Of a stretch of 5,257 bases of DNA, positions 1-5,257 are shown piece after piece. The position numbers were made by a program, and so were the translations under genes. Under the pieces are notes generated by a model. The model was not told where the DNA came from, ran no database searches, and saw only the letters and a list, made by a program, of their open reading frames with translations. How positions within the stretch are numbered: the first letter of the stretch is position 1; each line of letters starts with the position of its first letter. Source of the DNA: Melioribacteraceae bacterium (lineage in GTDB: Bacteria > Bacteroidota > Ignavibacteria > Ignavibacteriales > Melioribacteraceae); NCBI GenBank assembly GCA_027858595.1, contig JAQICK010000003.1, positions 1 through 5,257 of the forward strand, in the 5' to 3' direction.

Positions 1-1115
1 GTTCTACTATTGTTAGATAATACAATAATTGTTTTTTCATCCTTTAGGGAACGAATAAAATACGACCGAAACCCTTTCCACCAGCCAGTGTGATAAACTA
101 TTTTTGAACTATCTGGCAACATGTTTATACGCCATCCATAGCCATAGTTATCGTGGTCATAGAGTTCTTTGTTCCCAAGTTGATATGCAATATTCATTTC
201 GTCGTCTGTAAAATAATAATTATCAAAAATTGCTTGGCTAAATTTATTCATATCTTCAACCGTTGAGTAAACACCTTTATCGCCAACGACTCCGTTCAAA
301 TATGTGTTTCTTGCTCTTCTTCTCCAATTGATATATCCAGAAACTTTTTCGTTGTTTTCATTCAAGACATTTTTATCATACACCGTTGTATTAATCATTC
401 CTATTGGATCAAAAAGTTTGTGCTTCAAAAATTTTGAAAATTTTTCTTTTGAAACAACCTCAATTATTGACGCAAGAATTGCATAATTAGTGTTGTTATA
501 ATTATATCGTCGTCCAGGTTTGTGATAACGGGGAGGCTCGTGTCCAACCAGAATATCAATTACATCACAATTATCTAGCGTTGTGTTTGCCTTATCCATC
601 CAGTATTCATCGGCGACATACATATAATTTGGCAAACCTGAACGGTGAACTAATAGTTGATGAATCGAAATATTTCCGTATGGAAATTCTGGAAAGAATT
701 TTCGAACGCTATCTTGAAAAGATAATTTGCCTTCTTTTTCCAGCAGCATTATTCCAAAGGCAGTAATAACTTTGGAAACAGAAGCTAGTTGAAATTTTGA
801 ATTTACCGTTAAAGACTCTTTTTGTTTTCTATTAGCTAAACCAAAAGACTTTTTATAAAAGATTGTATCATGTGAAGAAAAGAGTACTGCTCCGCTAAAT
901 GCACCCAGCCTATATCTGTTTCGAAAAAACGAATCTATTTTCTTTCTTATTGAATTTTCCTTTGTATAAATTTCGTTGTAGATGAATTTAACTGAGTCTA
1001 TTTTCTCTTCGTTCTCAAGCGTAGGGTTTTCAAGTTTTTGACTCCCAAAGAAAAAGAAAGAACAAAAAAAAGCTATTAAGAAAATGAGAACTTGGTAGAA
1101 TTGTGTTTTCTGCAT
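1..1115 (-). CDS. Serine hydrolase, class C beta-lactamase / penicillin-binding-protein-like family, C-terminus cut by window edge
   Basis: Reading the minus strand from the ATG at 1115-1113 gives 371 uninterrupted codons to the window edge. Residues about 8-24 are hydrophobic (rich in Phe, Leu, Ile) and form a signal peptide or membrane anchor; there is a Cys at 18 but no good lipobox. The serine-hydrolase signature is complete: SVSK at 112-115 (nucleophile Ser112, general base Lys115), YNN at 206-208 after RRYN, and HTGWW at 342-346, the equivalent of the KTG/HTG triad. The stretch HQLLVHRSGLPNY also matches this superfamily. Known members include AmpC-type beta-lactamases, DD-peptidases and EstB-type esterases, and these motifs do not separate them. 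Substrate is therefore unknown; the protein probably acts outside the cytoplasmic membrane. The usual length is 350-500 residues, so only the tail is missing. No Shine-Dalgarno sequence precedes the start. It is transcribed away from the Rieske gene. Confidence 0.9.
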   Translation of the reverse strand, partial: MQKTQFYQVLIFLIAFFCSFFFFGSQKLENPTLENEEKIDSVKFIYNEIYTKENSIRKKIDSFFRNRYRLGAFSGAVLFSSHDTIFYKKSFGLANRKQKESLTVNSKFQLASVSKVITAFGIMLLEKEGKLSFQDSVRKFFPEFPYGNISIHQLLVHRSGLPNYMYVADEYWMDKANTTLDNCDVIDILVGHEPPRYHKPGRRYNYNNTNYAILASIIEVVSKEKFSKFLKHKLFDPIGMINTTVYDKNVLNENNEKVSGYINWRRRARNTYLNGVVGDKGVYSTVEDMNKFSQAIFDNYYFTDDEMNIAYQLGNKELYDHDNYGYGWRINMLPDSSKIVYHTGWWKGFRSYFIRSLKDEKTIIVLSNNSR

Positions 1116-1305
1116 AAATATAAAATTGTATTTGAGTAATAAAAAATAACAGTTGCTTAAATTTAAGAAATCCTTGAGTTGATATAAAATATTTTATAAA
1201 ACATTTTAGTTTCATCTTAATTAATTATTGATTCGTAACTCAAAATTAAAAACATATTTAAACCTTTCATATTCTTATTTATTCTCTTTTATTTATATTG
1301 AAATA
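1116..1305. promoter_or_regulatory. AT-rich divergent intergenic region, probable site of promoters in both directions
   Basis: This 190-bp spacer separates two divergent starts, so it must hold promoters for the hydrolase (minus) and for the Rieske gene (plus). It is almost entirely A and T. Two perfect palindromes are visible: CTTAAATTTAAG at 1156-1167 and a 16-bp one, TATAAAATATTTTATA, at 1183-1198. Such sites could bind a dimeric regulator, but in sequence this AT-rich they could also arise by chance. A TTGATT hexamer at 1228-1233 followed by CATATT at 1253-1258 is a weak sigma-70-like pair with a 19-bp spacer; I do not trust it enough to call a transcription start. Confidence 0.3.
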
Positions 1306-1707
1306 ATGAATAATAACAAAAAAATATCCCGCAGAAATCTATTTAAACAACTGGCACTTTCGTTCTCTATTCCCACAGTATTTCTGTGGTATTTTGGAAC
1401 GAAGAGAAAAGTTACTACCGCCAAGAAAACAAAAGTTATTATTCCAAACAATTTAACTAATGGAATTACATTTTTAGATAATGCAATTGTTAAAAAAGAT
1501 GGGGAAAACTTAACAGTATTTTCTCCAAAATGCACTCATCTTGGATGTAAAATAAACAGCACTGCGGATAATAAATTGGTCTGTCCTTGTCACGGTTCAA
1601 AGTTTAATTTTGATGGCGTTCCACAAAATGGTCCTGCAACTACACCATTAACGAAGCTTAAAATTGAAACTGATAAATCGACAGACGAAATGGTGGTTTA
1701 TGTTTAA
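1306..1707 (+). CDS. Rieske [2Fe-2S] protein with twin-arginine (Tat) signal, bc-complex subunit
   Basis: This 133-residue protein is the iron-sulfur subunit that takes one electron from quinol at the Qo site of a Rieske/cytochrome b complex. It begins with a twin-arginine motif, SRRNLFK at 8-14, followed by a hydrophobic segment at about 15-30 that would stay as the membrane anchor; Tat export fits a folded cluster protein. The cluster box is complete and of the high-potential bc type: CTHLGC at 76-81 and CPCHGS at 93-98. Ligands are Cys76, His78, Cys93 and His96; Cys81 and Cys95 form the usual disulfide, and Ser98 is the hydrogen-bonding serine. A proline loop (NGPA at 108-111) follows. At 133 residues it is short for the family. 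I chose the ATG at 1306 because an in-frame ATG at 1228 would put 26 hydrophobic residues before the Tat motif. No Shine-Dalgarno sequence is visible. The cytochrome b partner lies 197 bp downstream. Confidence 0.93.
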   Translation: MNNNKKISRRNLFKQLALSFSIPTVFLWYFGTKRKVTTAKKTKVIIPNNLTNGITFLDNAIVKKDGENLTVFSPKCTHLGCKINSTADNKLVCPCHGSKFNFDGVPQNGPATTPLTKLKIETDKSTDEMVVYV

Positions 1708-1730
1708 GTTTTCAGGATTAAATAATTGTA

Positions 1731-1763
1731 ATTGCGAGGAGTTGCTTTTCACGACGAAGCAAT
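1731..1763. repeat. Short palindromic intergenic repeat unit bounded by ATTGC...GCAAT
   Basis: The unit begins with ATTGCGAGGAG and ends with CGACGAAGCAAT, so its ends are inverted (ATTGC/GCAAT). Inside, GTTGCTT at 1741-1747 can pair with AAGCAAT at 1757-1763 (six Watson-Crick pairs and one G-U) around a 9-nt loop. From memory, elements of the form TTGCGAGGAG...CGACGAAGCAAT are scattered between genes in many bacterial genomes, but I cannot show other copies here. It lies between the Rieske gene and the cytochrome b gene, directly before a second palindromic unit. There is no U-run after it, so it is not an intrinsic terminator. Confidence 0.45.
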
Positions 1764-1777
1764 CTGTTAAAACAATA

Positions 1778-1853
1778 TGTCATTCCGGTAATCTTTTAGC
1801 CGGAATCTTGCTGTGTTACAAGGGATTCCCGATAAGAACTCTGGGGAATGACA
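1778..1853. repeat. Composite palindromic repeat with 9-bp inverted ends and two internal hairpins
   Basis: The outer ends TGTCATTCC (1778-1786) and GGAATGACA (1845-1853) are perfect 9-bp inverted repeats. Two alternative hairpins lie within: ATTCCGG (1782-1788) with CCGGAAT (1800-1806) around an 11-nt loop, and ATTCCC (1825-1830) with GGGAAT (1844-1849) around a 13-nt loop. GGAAT (1802-1806) can also pair with ATTCC (1825-1829). The element is thus a mirror-like double hairpin, typical of small non-coding interspersed repeats (MITE- or REP-like). It codes for nothing, and no target duplication is obvious at its borders. It sits inside what should be a Rieske-cytochrome b transcription unit, so as RNA it may influence stability or the ratio of the two genes. 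Confidence 0.6.
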
Positions 1854-1904
1854 CAATAATGATTTTAAAACTTATTGTTTTGAACAAAACAACAGAAAGG
1901 TATA

Positions 1905-4706
1905 ATGTCTAAAGTAAAATCAAAAATATACACCAAACTATTTGGCTCTACTTTCGGACAAATTGCAATCTCTACTTTTTTCATTTCTGGAATTACAGGA
2001 GTTTTACTTGCAATATTCTATGATGTAAGCGAGCCTTTTAATTCCATTTCAACAATGCTAATTGCCAATCAGCCAGTATCATTTATGCGGTCTCTTCATT
2101 ATTGGAGCTCGCAATTATTTCTTGTTTTCACAATACTTCACATTTGGGATCACTTACGAAAATCAACTGAGACTAATGTTAAAACTGGCGTCTGGATTCG
2201 ATTAACTATTTCAATACTTGCAATATTTTTTGTAATGCTTAGTGGATTTATTTTAAAAGGTGATGTCGATAGTCTGCAAGCAAAAAGAATTTTAACAACT
2301 CTATTAGATTCAATTCCATTAATTGGAAATTATTTGTCACATTCTTTTTTGGGTGGCGAAGAGGATTTTCAACTCACTTACGTTCACCACATTGCAACAG
2401 CAACTATTTTTATTTGGATAATTATTGTTGAACACGCAAAGCAAATTTGGCCAAAATCAAAAACAACATTATTTTATTTAATTCCAACCATTTTGTTTTC
2501 TGTCTTTTTTATTCCAACCCTTCACGATGGAATAAGCTCGGTAATGAAAGGACCTTGGTATTTTCTTGGTATGCAGGAATTGTTTCACTACTTCACAACC
2601 CCCGAAATTGTTTTGTGGAGTGTTTTCGTTTTTGTTTTTGTTCTTGGAGTTCTTCCAAAGTTTAATTCTCTTTTGGCCAAGAAAACTAAAATTGTCTTGC
2701 TGGTATTGGCAATTATATATTTGCTTCTTTCCTTTTTTGGATATTTCTTTCGTGGAACAAATTGGGAGTTCAGACTTCCGTGGAATAATGAGTATTTCTC
2801 TCACTCTAATTTCAATCCGATAAATAACGGAAGAAGTTTAATAACGGACTTCAGTACAGAAAGCAAAATAACAAATGTGCTTGGAAGAGATGAAGGTTGC
2901 CAATATTGCCACGATGGGATGACAGGCTTTTCACCTTCTCATAATCCAGAAGCTATTGGCTGCGTTTCGTGTCATCTTGGAAATTCATTCACAATAGATA
3001 ACGAGCTTGCGCATTCTGGAATGATTAATATTCCAGGCAACTTGGAAACAGCACATCTCTCTTGTGGTACGGCGGATTGTCATCCTGGAATTTCTGAACG
3101 AGTTAAAAACTCAATTATGAATACAATGAGTGGCGTAGTTACTGTAGATAGATTTGTCTTTGGCGAAGAAGAAGATTTAAACAAACTTGCTAACATTAAG
3201 TACATTGGAGAATCTGCTGCGGATACTCACCTCAGAAATCTATGTGCATCTTGCCATATTGGAAATGAGAAAACCGAGTATGGTCCAATCACAGAGCTGA
3301 CTCGCGGTGGTGGATGTAATGCATGTCATTTAAATTATACTGAAAAATCGAAAAAGGATTTGAACTTACTTTCAACTTCAAAAAGCGATTCTTCAATTAT
3401 AAAATTTCATCCATCATTAACTTTAGAAGTTACAAACAATCACTGCTTCGGTTGCCATAGTCGCTCTGGAAGAATTTCAACAAGTTACGAAGGATGGCAT
3501 GAAACGAGCTTAACAATTAACGATGTGGACAAAAACCAATTGCTAGTTCCATCTGGCTATAATTTAGAATTATCAGCAGATGAAACACAAAGACTTAAAG
3601 AAGATTATCCAAACGACAGCCAATACAGATTGCTCGAAGATGAACGCGTGTTTGAATTTGTCTCAGCAGATGTACATCACACTCGGGGAATGGAATGCAT
3701 CGATTGCCACAACAGCTACGAACTAATGGGCGATGGAAATTTGAACGCTCATCAAAATGAACAAACAAATATCGAATGCGAAGATTGCCACACAAAAAAT
3801 GAATCTAACTTTGTTACATCCAATCAGCTCGATTCTGAATCAAGAAAGATTATTGAACTCCGAAAATTTAATGAACCAAACCGTAAATATTTAATTACAA
3901 GAATTGATTCAATTCCATTAATTAATACTTACATAAAAGATGATAATTCAAAAGTGCTTATTGGAAAGAATAGTAAAAAAGAATATAAGCTAAATCCACC
4001 AAATTTTATTTGTGAAGAAGGCAAAGCTCACGACAGACTTTCGTGCAATAGTTGCCACACTGCTTGGGCTCCACAATGCGTTGGCTGCCACACTGAGTTT
4101 GACAAAAATGTGAGCGGTTATGACAACCTTACAAAGACCGAAACAAATGGTGCTTGGAGAGAATTGCTCGGAGAATTTTTTGCAGAACCACCTACTCTTG
4201 GAATTATGAACGATGGAACTCACGATGAAAAAATTGAAACCTTTGTTCCTGGAATGATAATGACTTTGGATAAATCTTCTTTTACAGGAAACGATGAGCC
4301 AAATATTTTTCACAGACTTTTTGCACCGACAATTGCTCACACTACTTCGGTAAAAGGATTGGATTGTAAATCGTGTCATAACAACTCACTCGCAATTGGC
4401 TACGGACGTGGCAAACTTATATTTAATAAAAATGGAACATGGAATTTCCAAAATGACTTTGCTCTTGACGAACATGATAATCTTCCACAAGATGCTTGGA
4501 TTGGATTCCTCAATAATAATCAAGGCAAAGCTACACGTGCTGACTCACGTCCATTTACAATTGATGAACAGAAGAAAATTTTAACCGTAGGTGCTTGCCT
4601 AACTTGTCATGAAGACAATTCAAAAATTATGATAAAATCACTAACTGATTTTGATGGTTTGTTAAAACAAGTTTCTAATAAATGTATTTTGCCAGATTAT
4701 AAATAA
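1905..4706 (+). CDS. Cytochrome b (b6/subunit-IV-like) fused to a dodecahaem c-type cytochrome; quinol oxidoreductase subunit
   Basis: The 933-residue protein has two parts. Residues 1 to about 281 form a cytochrome b with seven predicted helices (roughly 17-39, 61-83, 95-117, 159-181, 187-206, 233-252, 262-282), like b6 plus subunit IV joined. Helix B carries His65 and His79 (H-x13-H) and helix D His162 and His177 (H-x14-H, as in b6f), the ligands for two b haems. The Qo loop reads GPWYFLG at 216-222 in place of PEWY. There is no Cys before residue 332, so no covalent haem ci is expected. Residues about 283-933 should be periplasmic and carry 12 haem c motifs, with first Cys at 332, 353, 387, 447, 471, 514, 598, 625, 714, 725, 821 and 898; eleven are CXXCH and the third is CX4CH (CGTADCH). 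The likely role is quinol oxidation with the upstream Rieske protein, passing electrons into the haem chain, which would replace cytochrome c1. The final acceptor is unknown. The start at 1905 has a weak AGAAAGG 4 nt upstream. Confidence 0.93.
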   Translation: MSKVKSKIYTKLFGSTFGQIAISTFFISGITGVLLAIFYDVSEPFNSISTMLIANQPVSFMRSLHYWSSQLFLVFTILHIWDHLRKSTETNVKTGVWIRLTISILAIFFVMLSGFILKGDVDSLQAKRILTTLLDSIPLIGNYLSHSFLGGEEDFQLTYVHHIATATIFIWIIIVEHAKQIWPKSKTTLFYLIPTILFSVFFIPTLHDGISSVMKGPWYFLGMQELFHYFTTPEIVLWSVFVFVFVLGVLPKFNSLLAKKTKIVLLVLAIIYLLLSFFGYFFRGTNWEFRLPWNNEYFSHSNFNPINNGRSLITDFSTESKITNVLGRDEGCQYCHDGMTGFSPSHNPEAIGCVSCHLGNSFTIDNELAHSGMINIPGNLETAHLSCGTADCHPGISERVKNSIMNTMSGVVTVDRFVFGEEEDLNKLANIKYIGESAADTHLRNLCASCHIGNEKTEYGPITELTRGGGCNACHLNYTEKSKKDLNLLSTSKSDSSIIKFHPSLTLEVTNNHCFGCHSRSGRISTSYEGWHETSLTINDVDKNQLLVPSGYNLELSADETQRLKEDYPNDSQYRLLEDERVFEFVSADVHHTRGMECIDCHNSYELMGDGNLNAHQNEQTNIECEDCHTKNESNFVTSNQLDSESRKIIELRKFNEPNRKYLITRIDSIPLINTYIKDDNSKVLIGKNSKKEYKLNPPNFICEEGKAHDRLSCNSCHTAWAPQCVGCHTEFDKNVSGYDNLTKTETNGAWRELLGEFFAEPPTLGIMNDGTHDEKIETFVPGMIMTLDKSSFTGNDEPNIFHRLFAPTIAHTTSVKGLDCKSCHNNSLAIGYGRGKLIFNKNGTWNFQNDFALDEHDNLPQDAWIGFLNNNQGKATRADSRPFTIDEQKKILTVGACLTCHEDNSKIMIKSLTDFDGLLKQVSNKCILPDYK

Positions 4707-4707
4707 T

Positions 4708-4740
4708 TTGACTTTGTATCCCATTGTGGATACATTATAA
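4708..4740 (+). promoter_or_regulatory. Putative promoter with embedded palindromic operator for the toxin-antitoxin pair
   Basis: In the 64-bp gap before the antitoxin, TTGACT (4708-4713) is followed after 17 bp by TACATT (4731-4736), a plausible sigma-70-type pair. Between and overlapping them is an inverted repeat, TGTATCC (4715-4721) and GGATACA (4728-4734), separated by 6 bp. DinJ/RelB-type antitoxins are known to repress their own promoter by binding palindromes through a ribbon-helix-helix N-terminus, so this is a sensible operator. The hairpin has no following T-run, which argues against it being a terminator for the cytochrome gene. Promoter consensus differs in Bacteroidota, so the boxes are tentative. 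Confidence 0.4.
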
Positions 4741-4770
4741 ACAAACAATAATTTAAACTGGAAAAATAAA

Positions 4771-5031
4771 ATGGCAAAGACAGGAATGATAAGGGCAAGA
4801 ATAGAGCCTTCGTTGAAAGAGAGTGTTGAAGAAATTTTCAAAAAAATTGGACTTTCAACCACAGAAGCAATAACGCTTTTTTATATTCAAGTAAAGCTTA
4901 ACAAAGGAATTCCTTTTGATTTAAAAATACCAAACGAAGTTACTCTTGAAACTATTAGAAAATCGGTCAAAAAAGAAGACCTTCATAGGGTTAAAAATGT
5001 TGAAGAACTATTTGAGGAACTTGAAAGTTGA
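4771..5031 (+). CDS. dinJ: DinJ/RelB-family antitoxin of a type II toxin-antitoxin system
   Basis: This 86-residue protein has the same length as E. coli DinJ as I recall it, and aligns along its whole length: an N-terminal beta-strand MIRARIEP (6-13) and two helices typical of a ribbon-helix-helix DNA-binding fold, then the family signature GLSTTEAI and the segment KGIPFDLKIPN (45-55). The C-terminal part (DLHRVKNVEELFEEL) matches the DinJ tail that wraps and neutralises the toxin. Expected roles are binding and inhibiting the YafQ-type toxin encoded immediately downstream and repressing the shared promoter. The stop codon TGA (5029-5031) overlaps the toxin start, which supports translational coupling. 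The start ATG at 4771 follows an A-rich leader with only a weak GGA (4760-4762). Confidence 0.92.
   Translation: MAKTGMIRARIEPSLKESVEEIFKKIGLSTTEAITLFYIQVKLNKGIPFDLKIPNEVTLETIRKSVKKEDLHRVKNVEELFEELES
5014..5018 (+). promoter_or_regulatory. Shine-Dalgarno sequence for the toxin's TTG start
   Basis: GAGGA lies inside the end of the antitoxin gene, 9 nt before TTG 5028-5030. It is one of the best ribosome binding sequences in the window and helps fix the unusual start codon of the toxin. Confidence 0.5.
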
Positions 5032-5257
5032 ACTTTGAAATAGAGTTCACAACTCAATTTAAGAAAGATTATAAAAGAATTATAAAGCAAAATAAAGATA
5101 CTTCAAAATTATATTCTGTAATTAGTCTTTTGGCTTCTGGTGAAAAATTAAACCCCGTCTATAAAGACCATAAATTAACTGGATTATTAAAAGACCTGCG
5201 TGATTGCCACATTGAGCCAGATTGTGTTTTAATATATAAACTAAATCCAGGTTTGCT
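5028..5257 (+). CDS. yafQ: YafQ-family mRNA interferase toxin, C-terminus cut by window edge
   Basis: The 76 residues in the window match the YafQ/RelE-fold endoribonucleases, which cleave mRNA on the ribosome. The clearest part is VYKDHKLTG (44-52) and RDCHIEPD (58-65), followed by VLIYKL. His48, His61 and Asp65 line up with E. coli YafQ His50, His63 and Asp67, which belong to its active site; the Trp after that Asp in E. coli is Cys66 here. The C-terminal catalytic His (E. coli His87) lies beyond the window. The start must be TTG at 5028: an in-frame TGA at 5022-5024 closes the frame upstream, and no ATG or GTG occurs in this frame before the conserved domain. The TTG overlaps the antitoxin stop (TTGA), so the two genes are translationally coupled. 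Whether the full toxin is intact cannot be seen. Confidence 0.9.
   Translation, partial: MNFEIEFTTQFKKDYKRIIKQNKDTSKLYSVISLLASGEKLNPVYKDHKLTGLLKDLRDCHIEPDCVLIYKLNPGL

Noticed and set aside
581..766. Plus-strand open frame opposite the serine hydrolase
   Set aside because: The minus-strand frame is open over 371 codons with SxxK, YxN and HTG motifs; this is a shadow.
1228..1305. Upstream in-frame ATG that would lengthen the Rieske protein by 26 residues
   Set aside because: It would place a Tyr/Phe/Ile-rich segment ahead of the SRRNLFK Tat motif, which belongs near the N-terminus; the ATG at 1306 fits far better.
1293..1535. 80-codon minus-strand open frame antisense to the Rieske gene
   Set aside because: It is a shadow of the coding frame opposite; the plus-strand product has complete Rieske ligands.
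1664..1912. 82-codon plus-strand open frame spanning the end of the Rieske gene and the spacer
   Set aside because: It overlaps the Rieske gene out of frame, runs through both palindromic repeats, and shows no recognisable motif.
2307..3923. 18-bp exact in-frame repeat (2307-2324 and 3906-3923), both encoding DSIPLI
   Set aside because: The two copies lie in unrelated domains with no similarity beyond a few residues; likely coincidence in AT-rich sequence with limited codon choice.
3990..4379. 129-codon minus-strand open frame inside the cytochrome fusion
   Set aside because: It lies opposite a frame with conserved haem motifs and its product has a scattered Cys/Ser/Arg composition without a family signature.
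2898..4610. Catalytic multihaem reductase of the NrfA or HAO type
   Set aside because: There is no CXXCK motif and no HAO-type crosslinking pattern that I can see; the domain reads as electron transfer only.
4715..4734. Inverted repeat as intrinsic terminator of the cytochrome gene
   Set aside because: The stem is only 7 bp, A/T-containing, and not followed by a T-run; an operator is the better reading.
1..5257. CRISPR array, tRNA or rRNA genes, or transposase gene
   Set aside because: No regularly spaced direct repeats, no tRNA-like cloverleaf or rRNA signature, and no transposase motif were seen on either strand.

Overview
This 5.3 kb window is AT-rich (about one third G+C by eye). It holds two respiratory genes flanked by a truncated serine-hydrolase gene on the left and a truncated toxin-antitoxin pair on the right. 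Several genes lack a convincing Shine-Dalgarno sequence. The window has a Tat-exported Rieske protein, a quinol-oxidising cytochrome b joined to a large multihaem cytochrome c, and intergenic palindromic repeats. Together these suggest a bacterium of the Bacteroidota / Chlorobiota / Ignavibacteriota breadth. That assignment is an inference from style; no marker gene is present.

Layout. Positions 1-1115 (minus strand) encode the N-terminal 371 residues of a class-C-beta-lactamase-like serine hydrolase (SxxK, YxN and HTG motifs present); its C-terminus lies outside the window. A 190-bp AT-rich divergent spacer follows. Positions 1306-1707 (+) encode a small Rieske [2Fe-2S] protein with a twin-arginine signal. 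The 197-bp spacer 1708-1904 contains two palindromic repeat units. Positions 1905-4706 (+) encode a 933-residue fusion: a seven-helix cytochrome b6/subunit-IV-like domain followed by a periplasmic domain with 12 c-type haem-binding motifs. Positions 4771-5031 (+) encode a DinJ/RelB-family antitoxin. From 5028 to the window end (+) runs a YafQ-family mRNA-cleaving toxin gene, overlapping the antitoxin stop by its TTG start.

How they work together. The Rieske protein and the cytochrome b fusion together supply the core of a Rieske/cytochrome b (bc-type) quinol oxidoreductase. No separate cytochrome c1 gene is seen. The fused 12-haem domain, which the predicted topology places on the periplasmic side, is the natural candidate to accept electrons from the Rieske cluster and pass them on. 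The acceptor cannot be told from this window. The downstream toxin-antitoxin pair looks like an independent unit with its own promoter/operator palindrome. The serine hydrolase is divergent and probably unrelated. The most notable item is the single-polypeptide fusion of a full-length cytochrome b with a dodecahaem cytochrome next to its Rieske partner.
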